Shown here: positions 8,880 through 16,191 of the stretch, one piece after another | How the letters are laid out: each line of letters begins with the position of its first letter | How positions within the stretch are numbered: position 1 is the first letter of the stretch | Source of the DNA: Jiangella gansuensis DSM 44835 | GTDB taxonomy: Bacteria; Actinomycetota; Actinomycetes; Jiangellales; Jiangellaceae | Length of the DNA: 64,000 nt | Direction: 5' to 3' | Assembly: GCF_000515395.1 (NCBI RefSeq) | Contig: NZ_KI911782.1 | Span: 4,928,070 to 4,992,069 of the forward strand | The notes under the pieces: generated by a model | Database searches by the model: none | The model's input: only the letters and a program-made list of their open reading frames with translations | Told to the model about the DNA's origin: nothing | Position numbers and translations under genes: made by a program

Positions 8880-9710
8880 TCACACCGGTGCCGGAACCGC
8901 CGCGGCGACCGGAGCTGCGGACGTCGTCGACGCCGTCGTCGTGACATCGCCGAGCTCGTCGAGGATGCCGGGGACGCCGTCCCGCACGAACCACTCGGAG
9001 CCGTAGGCCCGGTCGAAGTCGGCCACTGGGATCGCCGCCGGCGAGACCTGGCTGGCGTGCGCGGCGATGGCAGCCCGCTTGACCTCCAGCTCGGCCGGCG
9101 TGGCGGCGAGCCGCAGCGTGACGTCGTCGCCGGGGATCCCGTACTCCATGCCGGTGGCACGCGCCGCCGCCTGCACCAAGTGTGTCGCGGCCTGCAGGTG
9201 GTCGCGGTCGACGGTGGACTGATAGCCGGCGATACCCGTCAGGCGGGCGGCCGCGGCACCGATCCGGTGCGCAGCCACGTGGTCCGGATGGCCGTAGATG
9301 CCGCGGTCGTCGTCGTGCACGATCGCCTCGGCGCCCTCCTCCTCGATCAGCGCGGCGATCCGGCGGGCGACACGGTCCGGGTCGGCGGCGGCGAGCGCGT
9401 CGGGGTGGACGTTGTCGGCGGCGCCGGGCAGGCCGGAGTCACGCTGGCCGAGAAGCACCAGCCGCTGCGCGCCGAGCAGGCCGGCTGCCTGCTCCAGTTC
9501 GGCCACGCGCCGCTGCGCCATCGTCTCGCCGGGCGCGAGCGGGACGTACACCTCGCCGAGTTCACCCAGGGTGGCGGTCACGAGGACGACCCGGGCGCCG
9601 GCGTCCGCGAGGCGTCGCATCGTCACGCCGGTGAAGATGGCTTCGTCGTCGGGGTGCGCGTGGAGGACGAGGACGGTGCGCCCACTCAGGGGCGAGGAGT
9701 TCGAGAACAT
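8880..9710 (-). CDS. PIG-L (LmbE-type) family deacetylase
   Basis: Zinc-dependent N-deacetylase of the PIG-L/LmbE family (276 aa), the family that contains MshB and Mca of mycothiol metabolism. The metal site A-H-P-D-D-E is near residue 18 and the third ligand lies in G-H-P-D-H-V-A-A-H. The final ~20 residues are Thr/Ala/Pro-rich. It is somewhat shorter than typical MshB and lacks clear MshB-specific segments, so substrate is open: GlcNAc-inositol, a mycothiol conjugate or another GlcNAc compound. A 20-codon upstream ORF ending in four Cys codons lies 67 nt before the ATG, suggesting cysteine-responsive control, which fits a thiol-related role. Confidence 0.85.
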   Translation of the reverse strand: MFSNSSPLSGRTVLVLHAHPDDEAIFTGVTMRRLADAGARVVLVTATLGELGEVYVPLAPGETMAQRRVAELEQAAGLLGAQRLVLLGQRDSGLPGAADNVHPDALAAADPDRVARRIAALIEEEGAEAIVHDDDRGIYGHPDHVAAHRIGAAAARLTGIAGYQSTVDRDHLQAATHLVQAAARATGMEYGIPGDDVTLRLAATPAELEVKRAAIAAHASQVSPAAIPVADFDRAYGSEWFVRDGVPGILDELGDVTTTASTTSAAPVAAAVPAPV

Positions 9711-9776
9711 CGCTGCCTGCTGTCAGCCATGGGCCATGACGGCCCCGGGGTGGTCGTCGGAGAAGTCGAGGACGGA

Positions 9777-9839
9777 TCAGCGACGACAACAACAGCAGGG
9801 CATGCCGACGGCGGCCAGGACGGCCACACGGTTCGGCAT
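9777..9839 (-). CDS. Poly-cysteine upstream ORF (candidate attenuator leader peptide)
   Basis: A short ORF upstream of, and on the same strand as, the PIG-L deacetylase. Read from the ATG at 9839 it encodes MPNRVAVLAAVGMPCCCCRR, then TGA. In-frame GTG codons at 9848 and 9866 could give longer versions. The four consecutive Cys codons (TGC TGT TGT TGT) next to the stop are the hallmark of the cysteine-responsive short ORFs described in mycobacteria. The last codons contain GTCGTCG (9781-9787 on the minus strand), which can pair with CGACGAC (9753-9759). A second stem, GGGCC with GGCCC, lies just before the deacetylase start. Stalling at the Cys codons would disrupt the first pairing. Translation is unproven. 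Confidence 0.6.
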   Translation of the reverse strand: MPNRVAVLAAVGMPCCCCRR

Positions 9840-9906
9840 CTCGATCACGAGCGGAGAGTCTGCCACATGGGCACGGCCTTGTGCACCCGTTTCCGCGAGG
9901 CTCGCT

Positions 9907-9978
9907 CAGGACTTCTCCCGCACACGGCAAGCATTCCTGGTGGTGCGGGAGGACCCATGGTGAACGTGATCATTTCGG
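9907..9978 (-). repeat. Dispersed 3'-end repeat, copy B
   Basis: Second copy of the ~72-bp family, reading on the minus strand from 30 nt after the hxlR stop codon. The box is GAAATGATCACGTT at the hxlR side. The stem is a perfect 9 bp, CTCCCGCAC (9915-9923) with GTGCGGGAG (9943-9951), and its sequence differs from copy A's stem while the loop GGCAAGCATTCCTG is identical. Confidence 0.8.
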
Positions 9979-10006
9979 GCTGGGCGGGGCAAGGCCCGGG
10001 ACGGGG

Positions 10007-10438
10007 TCAGGCGTCGGTCAGTTGGGCCTCGGCGGCGCGGCGGTCGTAGTCGTCTCGGGCAGCGGCGATCTCGGCCTGGTGCTCCTCGGTCCAGGTGACG
10101 AGCGCTTCGATGGTGCCGTACAGGGTGGTGCCCAGCGGCGTGAGCTCGTAGTCGACGCGGGGCGGCACGACGGGGTGCACGGTGCGCCGGACCAGGCCGT
10201 CGCGCTCCAGTTGGCGCAGCGTCACCGTGAGCATCCGCTGGCTGATGCCGTCGATCTTGCGCCGCAGTTCGGTGAAGCGCAGGCTCCGGCCGTCCAGCAG
10301 CGCGACGACCAGCAGCGACCACTTGTCCGCGATGCGGTCGAGGATCTGCCGGACGTCGCAGTCCTCGCGCGGGTCCCACAACTGGCAGTCGTCGGTATGC
10401 GCGGAGTGACCGGGTGACTTCGAAGTGCCTTCTTCCAT
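10007..10438 (-). CDS. HxlR-family winged-helix transcriptional regulator
   Basis: DNA-binding regulator (143 aa from the ATG at 10438; a TTG at 10447 is possible). HxlR signatures are C-x-V-R-Q-I-L-D-R-I-A-D-K-W-S-L-L, F-T-E-L-R-R-K-I-D-G-I-S-Q-R-M-L and L-x-R-D-G-L-V-R-R-T-V-x-P-x-V-P-P-R-V-D-Y-E-L-T. A Cys in the N-terminal segment (D-C-D-V-R) could sense thiol or quinone stress, as in some family members. It is divergent from an SDR/deazaflavin-reductase pair that it probably controls. Confidence 0.9.
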   Translation of the reverse strand: MEEGTSKSPGHSAHTDDCQLWDPREDCDVRQILDRIADKWSLLVVALLDGRSLRFTELRRKIDGISQRMLTVTLRQLERDGLVRRTVHPVVPPRVDYELTPLGTTLYGTIEALVTWTEEHQAEIAAARDDYDRRAAEAQLTDA

Positions 10439-10467
10439 GGTCGTCAATAGTGCCCGATGATGCTGTT

Positions 10468-10484
10468 AGTTACAAGACGGAACT
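10468..10484. promoter_or_regulatory. Candidate HxlR operator between hxlR and SDR
   Basis: The 88-nt divergent region is much more AT-rich than its surroundings. It contains AGTT-N9-AACT (10468-10484), an inverted repeat of the kind bound by HxlR-type dimers. The SDR gene has GAGAAGGAACC before its ATG. Binding is inferred from position and symmetry only. Confidence 0.4.
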
Positions 10485-10526
10485 GACGGCATCCCTGATA
10501 ACCAGAAATGGGAGAGAAGGAACCAC

Positions 10527-11279
10527 ATGAACAGGTTCGACACCACGAAGGCCGTCATCACCGGCGGCACCCACGGCATGGGTCTGGCCATCGCTCGCGC
10601 GCTGGTGGACGGCGGCGGGGAGGTGGTGGTGACCGGCCGTAACGAGTCGACCATCGAGCAGGCCCGCACCGCGTTGGGGCCGGCGGCGCAGGTAGTCCGC
10701 TCCGACGCGGCAAACCTCGATGACATCGACCGGCTCGGCGACGTCGTCGAGCAGCGGCTCGGCCGGCTGGACGCGGTCTTCGTCAACCACGGCATCGCCG
10801 AGCTGGAGCCGCTGGAGGAGGTGACCGAGGCGTCCTATGACCGGCACTTCGACATCAACGCGAAGGGCTCGTTCTTCACCGTGAAGCGGCTCGCGCCCCT
10901 CGTCGTCGACGGTGGCGCGTTCGTGTTCACGACGGTGGCCAACGACCGGGTGTTCCCGGGCATGAGCGCCTACTCGGGCTCGAAGGAGGCGCTGCGTGCG
11001 TTCGCCCAGGTGCTGGCGGCCGAGTTCCTCCCCCGCCGGATCCGGGTGAACTCGGTGGCACCGGGCTTCATCAAGACGCCGACGATGGGCGTGGCCGGGA
11101 TGTCGGCCGAGGACCGGGCGGCGTTCGAGAAGCAGGGTGACGAGATGACGCCGCTGCGCCGCCACGGCACGGTCGAGGAGGTCGCGGCCGCCGCGCTGTT
11201 CCTCGCCTTCGAGGCGACGTTCACCACCGGGGTCGAACTGCCGGTCGACGGCGGCTTCGCGCAGGGAATCGCCGCATGA
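10527..11279 (+). CDS. Short-chain dehydrogenase/reductase
   Basis: Classical NAD(P)-dependent SDR (250 aa). The cofactor motif is T-G-G-T-H-G-M-G near residue 12, V-N-H-G replaces the usual N-N-A-G, and the catalytic Tyr-Lys is Y-S-G-S-K with an upstream Thr/Ser at F-T-T-V-A-N. V-A-P-G-F-I-K-T-P and a final D-G-G-F are standard. It is divergent from hxlR and overlaps the following reductase gene by 4 nt (ATGA), so the two form an HxlR-controlled operon, probably for electrophile or quinone detoxification. Substrate unknown. Confidence 0.9.
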   Translation: MNRFDTTKAVITGGTHGMGLAIARALVDGGGEVVVTGRNESTIEQARTALGPAAQVVRSDAANLDDIDRLGDVVEQRLGRLDAVFVNHGIAELEPLEEVTEASYDRHFDINAKGSFFTVKRLAPLVVDGGAFVFTTVANDRVFPGMSAYSGSKEALRAFAQVLAAEFLPRRIRVNSVAPGFIKTPTMGVAGMSAEDRAAFEKQGDEMTPLRRHGTVEEVAAAALFLAFEATFTTGVELPVDGGFAQGIAA

Positions 11280-11728
11280 CCGGCACGAACGGCGCGAGCG
11301 ACGTCATCGACAGCCCGGACCGCTCCGTCGCCGATCACGTGCACCGATACCTCGCCACCGACGGCCGGGACGGTTACCTGGAAGGTGGGGTGCCCAACCT
11401 CGTCCTCACGGTCACCGGCCGCCGCAGCGGGCGGCGCTACCGCACCGGCCTCTTCTACGGCACCGACGGCGACCGGTACGTGCTGGTCGCCTCCGGTTCG
11501 GCCATCACAGACACCCATCCGTCGTGGTACCTCAACCTGGCCGCGAACCCCGAGGTCGAGGTGCAGATCAAGGGCGAGCGGTTCGCCGCGACGGCACGCA
11601 CGGCGAGCGGGGAGGAACGGACCCGGCTGTGGCGGCTCATGACGACGCTCGCCCCCGTCTTCCACTCCTACGCGGCCGAGAGCCGGCGCGAGATACCGGT
11701 CGTGGTGCTGGAGCGAACAGCGTCATGA
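11276..11728 (+). CDS. Deazaflavin (F420)-dependent nitroreductase family protein
   Basis: Protein of 150 residues with the split-beta-barrel DDN-type pattern: V-P-N-L-V-L-T-V-T-G-R-R-S-G-R-x-Y-R-T-G-L, L-V-A-S-G-S-A, H-P-S-W-Y-L-N-L-A-A-N-P and V-E-V-Q-I-K-G-E-R. This family reduces quinones or nitro compounds with F420H2. It is translationally coupled to the SDR (ATGA overlap). A hairpin follows at 11740-11783. Confidence 0.88.
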   Translation: MTGTNGASDVIDSPDRSVADHVHRYLATDGRDGYLEGGVPNLVLTVTGRRSGRRYRTGLFYGTDGDRYVLVASGSAITDTHPSWYLNLAANPEVEVQIKGERFAATARTASGEERTRLWRLMTTLAPVFHSYAAESRREIPVVVLERTAS

Positions 11729-11739
11729 CGGCCCCGGGC

Positions 11740-11783
11740 GCTGCTGCACTCCCCGTTCCTCTCTGCCGGTGGAGTGCAGCAGC
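11740..11783 (+). terminator. Terminator-like hairpin
   Basis: A perfect 13-bp inverted repeat (11740-11752 GCTGCTGCACTCC with 11771-11783) with an 18-nt loop lies 11 nt after the deazaflavin-reductase stop. It probably ends the SDR operon. Confidence 0.6.
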
Positions 11784-11800
11784 GTCTCGGTGACGGACCC

Positions 11801-12047
11801 GCCGTTACAACGAGTTGCACCGTGCCATCGACGGCATCAGCCAGCAGATGCTCACCCGGGCGCTGCGGCGCTGGAACACGACGGCCTGGCGTCCCGGACC
11901 GTCCTGCCCACACTTCCGCCGGGCGTGGAGTACCAGCTCACTCCGCTCGGGCGGAGCCTCCTGACGCCGCTGTCGCTGGCGGACTGGGCCGTTCGGCACC
12001 AGCCGGAGATCGACGCGGCGCGAGCCCGCGCGCGGGCAGCCGGATGA
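11801..12047 (+). pseudogene. Decayed HxlR-family regulator fragment
   Basis: Only the C-terminal part of an HxlR protein can be recognised, split over two frames. The first frame reads Y-N-E-L-H-R-A-I-D-G-I-S-Q-Q-M-L-T-R-A-L-R-R. The second continues L-E-H-D-G-L-A-S-R-T-V-L-P-T-L-P-P-G-V-E-Y-Q-L-T-P-L-G and runs to 12047. A missing base near 11870 explains the shift. The N-terminal ~45 residues are absent: the homology starts right after the hairpin at 11740-11783. The 3' part overlaps the convergent membrane-protein gene by 110 bp. Confidence 0.75.
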
Positions 12048-12711
12048 GCGAAACGCCGTAGGCGACGAGCCACACCACCCACAGCAGCCAGCCGGCCAGG
12101 CCGAGCAGACCGAACCCGCCGCCGTGCTCCATCACCAGCGGCGTGAGACTGGCCGAAGCGAACAGCAAGGCGGCCGCCACCAGTCCCAACGCGGTCTGCC
12201 ACGGCCGGATCAGCCCGCCGCGCAGGCCACCGATCGACAGTCCGGCCAGGGCGACGGCGAGGAACGTGCTGTTGAGGGTGAACACGCCGTCGTGGAAGGC
12301 CCAGAGCAACGGGACGGCGTCCGGGTCGTCCCCGGCGACCTCGGCCAGGGTGAGCCGCAGCGCGATCACCCCGACCATCGTGCAGTTCTGCAGAATCACG
12401 CCCGCGAATCCGACCAGCGACCATGCCTCGCTGCGCGAGCGCTCACCGCGCCACAGGACCGCGCCTGCGCCCGCCCCGAAGACGGTGGCCAGCACCCAGG
12501 CCGCCGGCGTGAACACCGAACCGAACTCGACCGCGCCACCCTCGGCGGCGAAGAATTCGACGACCTCGTCGACCGGGGACCCGGGCGACGGCATGCCCGC
12601 GGGCACCAGGATGGTGGCGTTGGCGAGGAAGATGATGGCGCCGAAGCCGATGGCGGCCAGACCGGCCAGCCGTGCGAAGGGCACGGAACCCAATTTGGTT
12701 TTACGCTCCAT
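11938..12711 (-). CDS. Seven-helix-type membrane protein, divergent from TetR
   Basis: Predicted integral membrane protein of 257 residues with about seven hydrophobic segments; no enzymatic motif recognised. The N-terminus M-E-R-K-T-K-L-G-S leads into A-G-L-A-A-I-G-F-G-A-I-I-F-L-A-N. The last ~33 residues (Pro/Ala/Arg/Ser-rich) are encoded antisense to the decayed hxlR fragment, so they look like read-through sequence acquired when an original stop near 12040 was lost. It starts 26 bp from the divergent TetR gene and is its likely target. Confidence 0.8.
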   Translation of the reverse strand: MERKTKLGSVPFARLAGLAAIGFGAIIFLANATILVPAGMPSPGSPVDEVVEFFAAEGGAVEFGSVFTPAAWVLATVFGAGAGAVLWRGERSRSEAWSLVGFAGVILQNCTMVGVIALRLTLAEVAGDDPDAVPLLWAFHDGVFTLNSTFLAVALAGLSIGGLRGGLIRPWQTALGLVAAALLFASASLTPLVMEHGGGFGLLGLAGWLLWVVWLVAYGVSLIRLPARGLAPRRSPAGAERPSPPATAASGGSARAE

Positions 12712-12737
12712 ATAATCAATATAGCGGACGGAAGATT
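12709..12737. promoter_or_regulatory. AT-rich divergent promoter/operator
   Basis: The 26 bp between the membrane-protein ATG (12711) and the TetR ATG (12738) contain ATATAATCAATATA, a conspicuous AT island in a ~70% GC region. Both promoters and a TetR operator must overlap here or inside the genes. No perfect dyad was found. Confidence 0.4.
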
Positions 12738-13361
12738 ATGACGGAGACAGGACGACGCCGGTATGACTCGCTGCGCCGCACCGTGCAGGCTCAGCAGACG
12801 CGCAAGGAGATCGCCCGCGCCGCCCGCGAACTGTTCGTGACCCAGGGCTGGGCGTCGACGACGGTGCGGGACGTCGCCCGCGAGGCGGGAGTCTCGGTGC
12901 CCACGGTGTACTCCGCCTACGGCAACAAGGCCGGGCTGACGCTGGCGCTCGCCGACGCCGCCGACCTGGCCGCCGAGACGGCGCGGTACCTCGACGACCT
13001 GGAGGCCGCCGACGACGACCCCCGGCGTCAACTCGCCGTGATGGCCGGCTATGACCGCCGGCTGTACGAGCGGGCCGGCGACGTCATCCAGCTCGTCCGG
13101 GAGGCCGGCCGCACCGAGCCGGAGCTGGCCACGGCCTACCGCGACGGCCGGCGACGAGCCGACGACGCCCGGCGGCAGGTGTTCTCGGGCTGGCCGGCCG
13201 GGACGTTGCGCGTCGGCCTGGACGTCCCCACCGCGATCGACATCTACGCCGCCCTGTGCACCATCGACGTGTACGTCACGCTCACCGACGAACGAGGCTG
13301 GACCCCGGACCGGGTCGAGACATGGTGGACTCAGGCACTGGCCCGCGAGCTGCTGGCCTGA
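12738..13361 (+). CDS. TetR-family transcriptional regulator
   Basis: TetR/AcrR repressor (207 aa). The N-terminal HTH reads T-R-K-E-I-A-R-A-A-R-E-L-F then G-W-A-S-T-T-V-R-D-V-A-R-E-A-G-V-S-V-P-T-V-Y-S-A-Y-G-N-K. The C-terminal ligand domain is unassigned. The ATG at 12738 has GGAAG 5 nt upstream; in-frame codons further upstream overlap the divergent gene. Its probable target is the adjacent membrane protein. Confidence 0.9.
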   Translation: MTETGRRRYDSLRRTVQAQQTRKEIARAARELFVTQGWASTTVRDVAREAGVSVPTVYSAYGNKAGLTLALADAADLAAETARYLDDLEAADDDPRRQLAVMAGYDRRLYERAGDVIQLVREAGRTEPELATAYRDGRRRADDARRQVFSGWPAGTLRVGLDVPTAIDIYAALCTIDVYVTLTDERGWTPDRVETWWTQALARELLA

Positions 13362-13387
13362 TCAGGGGCGCTCGTGAGCCGGAGGTT

Positions 13388-14455
13388 CTACAACGCGCAG
13401 CCGACGAGGGTCGGCTCGGGCACCAACGTGACCCCGAACGTCGCGCGGACGCCGTCGCGGACCTCGCGGGCGAGCTCCAGCAGCTCCGTCGTCGTCCCGT
13501 CGCCGCGATTCGTCAGGGCCAGGGTGTGCTTGGTGGACAGCGAGACGTCGTCGAACCGCCCGGCGTAGCCGCGGTCGAAGCCGGCGTGCTGGATCAGCCA
13601 TGCGGCGCTGGTCTTGACCCGCCCGCCCGCGGCCGGGAACCGCGGCGCCGCGGCGGGCAGCGCGGCCACCTGGGCGTCGTCGAGGAGCGGGTTGGTGAAG
13701 AACGAGCCGGCACTCCACGTGTCGTGGTCGTCGGCGTCGAGCACCATGCCCTTGCCGGCCCGCAGCGCCAGCACCGCGGGGCGGACGTCGGCCAGCCGCG
13801 CTCGCTCGCCCACCGCCACGTCGAGCCGGCGGGCCAGTTCGGGGTAGGCGACGGGTGCGCCCAGATCGCCCTCGCGCAGTTGGTAGCTGACGGACAGGAT
13901 CACGTACCGGTCCGAGCCCTTGAAGCGGCTGTCACGGTAGGCGAAGCGGCAGTCGGCGTTGGCGAAGGTGCGGATGCGGCGGTCCTGGCGGTCGTAGGTG
14001 CGGACCTGCCAGATCGTCTGCGCCACCTCCTGACCGTAGGCGCCGACGTTCTGCATGGGAGTGGCGCCGACCAGGCCGGGGATGCCCGAGAGGGCCTCGA
14101 TGCCCGACCACTCCTGATCGACGGCGTACGCGACGAGGTCGTCCCACGACTCGCCGGCCGCTGCGGACACCAGGATGCCCCCGCACGCGGCCAGCGCACC
14201 GGAGTCGCAGGACGCGGAGGTGTCGGCCTCGACCCCCCGGGTGGCGACCCGGACCACCGTGCCGTCGAAGCCGGAGTCGGCGACCACCAGGTTCGAGCCG
14301 CCGCCGACCAGCAGTACCGGCTCGCCGCGCTCGTCCGCGTCACGGACCGCGGCCACCAGCTCGTCCTCGGTGGTCGCCTCGACGACCCGCTTGGCGGGGC
14401 CGCCCAGACGGAGCGTCGTCAAGGCGGCGAGGGGGACGTCGAAGGTCTCGCGCAT
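13388..14455 (-). CDS. murB: UDP-N-acetylenolpyruvoylglucosamine reductase MurB
   Basis: FAD/NADPH enzyme (355 aa) that makes UDP-N-acetylmuramic acid in peptidoglycan synthesis. The FAD domain has T-T-L-R-L-G-G-P-A and L-V-G-G-G-S-N-L-V-V-A-D-S-G-F-D-G. The G-I-P-G-L-V-G-A-T-P-M-Q-N-V-G-A-Y-G-Q-E segment and the catalytic S-F-F-T-N-P are present, and the C-terminal H-T-L-A-L-T-N-R-G is type I. The ATG at 14455 is preferred: GGAG lies 6 nt upstream and the family begins there. An in-frame start at 14512 would overlap the upstream dehydratase. It follows rpmG and the two MaoC genes, a conserved actinobacterial set. Confidence 0.96.
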   Translation of the reverse strand: MRETFDVPLAALTTLRLGGPAKRVVEATTEDELVAAVRDADERGEPVLLVGGGSNLVVADSGFDGTVVRVATRGVEADTSASCDSGALAACGGILVSAAAGESWDDLVAYAVDQEWSGIEALSGIPGLVGATPMQNVGAYGQEVAQTIWQVRTYDRQDRRIRTFANADCRFAYRDSRFKGSDRYVILSVSYQLREGDLGAPVAYPELARRLDVAVGERARLADVRPAVLALRAGKGMVLDADDHDTWSAGSFFTNPLLDDAQVAALPAAAPRFPAAGGRVKTSAAWLIQHAGFDRGYAGRFDDVSLSTKHTLALTNRGDGTTTELLELAREVRDGVRATFGVTLVPEPTLVGCAL

Positions 14456-14469
14456 GGCCTGCTCCAGGG

Positions 14470-14922
14470 TCAGGACGCCGGCGGCGCGGACGGGGCTGCC
14501 GGCGGCCGGCACAGCGCGCGGGCCTGTGTCAGGACCTTCTGGTCGTCGACGCGGACGGTGATCTCGAGGGCGACGACGCCGTCGTCGCGCACCTCGGTGA
14601 CGGACGCGGCCACCCGGACGGCCACGCCGGTGTCGTCGTCGGGGACCACGACCGGGCGGGCGAAGCGGACGCCGTACTCGATGACGGCGGCGGGGTCGCC
14701 CAGCCAGTCGGTGAGCAGCCGGGCCGCCAGGCCCATGGTGAGCATGCCGTGCGCGATCACGCCGGGCAGCCCGACGGAGGTGGCGACGCGCTCGTTCCAG
14801 TGGATGGGGTTGAAGTCGCCGGACGCTCCCGCGTACCGGACCAGGTGCTCGCGCGTGATCCAGTACGTGTGGTCGGCGACGACCTCGCCCACGGCGAGCA
14901 TCTCGGTCACCCGCTCAGTCAC
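14470..14922 (-). CDS. MaoC-like (R)-hydratase, HadB-type
   Basis: Hot-dog-fold enoyl hydratase/dehydratase (150 aa, GTG start). The hydratase-2 motif appears as Y-A-G-A-S-G-D-F-N-P-I-H-W with catalytic Asp and His, followed by G-V-I-A-H-G-M-L-T-M-G. In mycobacteria the HadA/HadB pair dehydrates 3-hydroxyacyl-ACP in FAS-II; the same gene order next to rpmG is found in actinobacteria lacking mycolic acids, where the substrate is less clear. The stop of the upstream partner overlaps its GTG by 4 nt. Confidence 0.88.
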   Translation of the reverse strand: MTERVTEMLAVGEVVADHTYWITREHLVRYAGASGDFNPIHWNERVATSVGLPGVIAHGMLTMGLAARLLTDWLGDPAAVIEYGVRFARPVVVPDDDTGVAVRVAASVTEVRDDGVVALEITVRVDDQKVLTQARALCRPPAAPSAPPAS

Positions 14923-15374
14923 GCGTCCCCCTCACCGGAATCCTCCGGGCGTACCAGCAGCGTTGCCAACGAGACACAGATGCCGGCACCTTCCGCGTCG
15001 CGCACCTCGGAGAGGATCTTGAGCAGGTCGTTCCCGGCGACCGAGCGGACGCCGTCGAGCCGCGTGGTCGTTTCCAGCCGGGTGCCGACCCGCAGCGGCT
15101 GGGCGTAGGTGAAGCGCTGGTCGACGTGGACGACGCGGGCGAACTCGATGCCGAGGTCGTCCATGAGGATGTCGACACCGTCCATGACCGGGATCATGGC
15201 GAACGTGGGTGGCGCGACGACGTCCTGGTGCCCGTACTCGCGGGCAGCCTCGGTGTCGACGTACACGGGGTTGGTGTCGCCGATCGCCTCGGCGAACTCA
15301 CGGATCTTCTCCCTGCTCACTTCGTAGAGCTGGGCTGGGTAGACCCGTCCGACGACCGAAGGATCAATGGGCAT
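14919..15374 (-). CDS. MaoC-like dehydratase N-terminal-domain protein, HadA-type
   Basis: Hot-dog protein (151 aa) resembling the N-terminal MaoC domain and HadA: a Y-E-V-S-R-E-K-I-R-E-F-A-E-A-I-G-D start, N-P-V-Y-V-D, A-P-P-T-F-A-M-I-P and H-V-D-Q-R-F. It lacks the D-x-x-x-x-H hydratase pair, as expected for the non-catalytic stabilising subunit of an A/B heterodimer with the following gene. TAACGT sits 6 nt before the ATG, implying a leaderless transcript independent of rpmG. Confidence 0.88.
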   Translation of the reverse strand: MPIDPSVVGRVYPAQLYEVSREKIREFAEAIGDTNPVYVDTEAAREYGHQDVVAPPTFAMIPVMDGVDILMDDLGIEFARVVHVDQRFTYAQPLRVGTRLETTTRLDGVRSVAGNDLLKILSEVRDAEGAGICVSLATLLVRPEDSGEGDA

Positions 15375-15380
15375 GCGCTG

Positions 15381-15386
15381 ACGTTA
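15381..15386 (-). promoter_or_regulatory. Leaderless -10 element for the dehydratase/murB unit
   Basis: TAACGT on the minus strand, 6 nt before the hadA-like ATG. The spacing places the transcription start at or next to the start codon. Inferred from the actinobacterial TANNNT rule. Confidence 0.5.
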
Positions 15387-15468
15387 CCGCCACCGCTGGA
15401 CGACACCGACGGGCGACCCAAGCAGTGGGACCGTCGTGAGCGCGATGCGGCGACCGCTCCGGCGAGAC

Positions 15469-15639
15469 TCAGCGGGTCTCGCGGTGGACGGTGTGCGTGC
15501 GGCAGCGCGGGCAGAACTTCTTCAAGTCGAGCCGGTCGGGGTCGTTCCGCCGGTTCTTCTTGGTGATGTAGTTGCGCTCCTTGCACTCCGTGCAGGCCAT
15601 GGTGATCTTCGGGCGAATGTCAGCGCTCTTGGCGGCCAC
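15469..15639 (-). CDS. rpmG: 50S ribosomal protein L33
   Basis: L33 of 56 residues with a GTG start at 15639, preceded by GAGG. It contains both zinc-binding pairs (C-T-E-C and C-P-R-C), so it is the zinc-containing form, with [18 protein letters not shown] between them. A longer in-frame reading to 15702 has no L33 homology. The position between tRNA genes and the dehydratase/murB genes is conserved. Confidence 0.96.
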   Translation of the reverse strand: MAAKSADIRPKITMACTECKERNYITKKNRRNDPDRLDLKKFCPRCRTHTVHRETR

Positions 15640-15743
15640 GGGTGCCTCTTTCGATGACGTCTTGGATCGTAAGAACCTTGCAAGGGTAACCGACCAGGCC
15701 ATGTCGTACCGAATCGGCGACGTGGACCGCCCGGCCGGCGCGG

Positions 15744-15817
15744 TAGCGGGGGCGGGACTCGAACCCGCGACACAACGATTATGAGCCGTTTGCTCTAACC
15801 ACCTGAGCTACCCCGCC
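15744..15817 (-). tRNA. tRNA-Met (CAU anticodon)
   Basis: A 74-nt cloverleaf with acceptor GGCGGGG/CCCCGCT (terminal G-U), anticodon loop CTCATAA and T loop GGTTCGAGTCC. CCA is not encoded. The acceptor starts with G-U and the D arm is ordinary, which suits elongator Met; a tRNA-Ile2 precursor (CAU modified to lysidine) cannot be excluded by eye. Confidence 0.93.
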
Positions 15818-15858
15818 AAAGGGAGTCGGCGCCGCGCGAGACGGCGCACCCTCACCAG

Positions 15859-15931
15859 AGCCCCAATACGGAATCGAACCGTAGACCTTCTCCTTACCAT
15901 GGAGACGCTCTGCCGACTGAGCTATTGGGGC
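15859..15931 (-). tRNA. tRNA-Thr (GGU anticodon)
   Basis: A 73-nt cloverleaf with acceptor GCCCCAA/TTGGGGC, anticodon stem TCTCC/GGAGA and loop ATGGTAA (anticodon GGT). CCA is not encoded. It lies 41 nt upstream of tRNA-Met on the same strand, so the two are probably cotranscribed. Confidence 0.95.
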
Positions 15932-16191
15932 GTGCGCCAGATGAGAGTACACAACCTCGGGCCGTAGCGCGAAATCGCCCGGCAGGCAGCGCGCTCGGCG
16001 CCGTGACCCGGCTCAGCACCGCGGCCGTAACGCATCCGCCCCGCCGCCCCGCCGTCATGCGCAGCACGCCGTGCAGCCGGCAGGACCGTCGCGATGGGCT
16101 CCGGCGAACCCCCAGGTCAAGCTGTGCGACGTCCCGCGACACGCGATCGTTGACACTCGGTTGACCGATCGTCTCGGCTACGGTCAAGCGG

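Noticed and set aside
15744-15931. Prophage or integrative element at the tRNA genes
   Set aside because: No integrase, direct repeats or phage genes are found near tRNA-Met, -Thr, -Tyr or -Trp.
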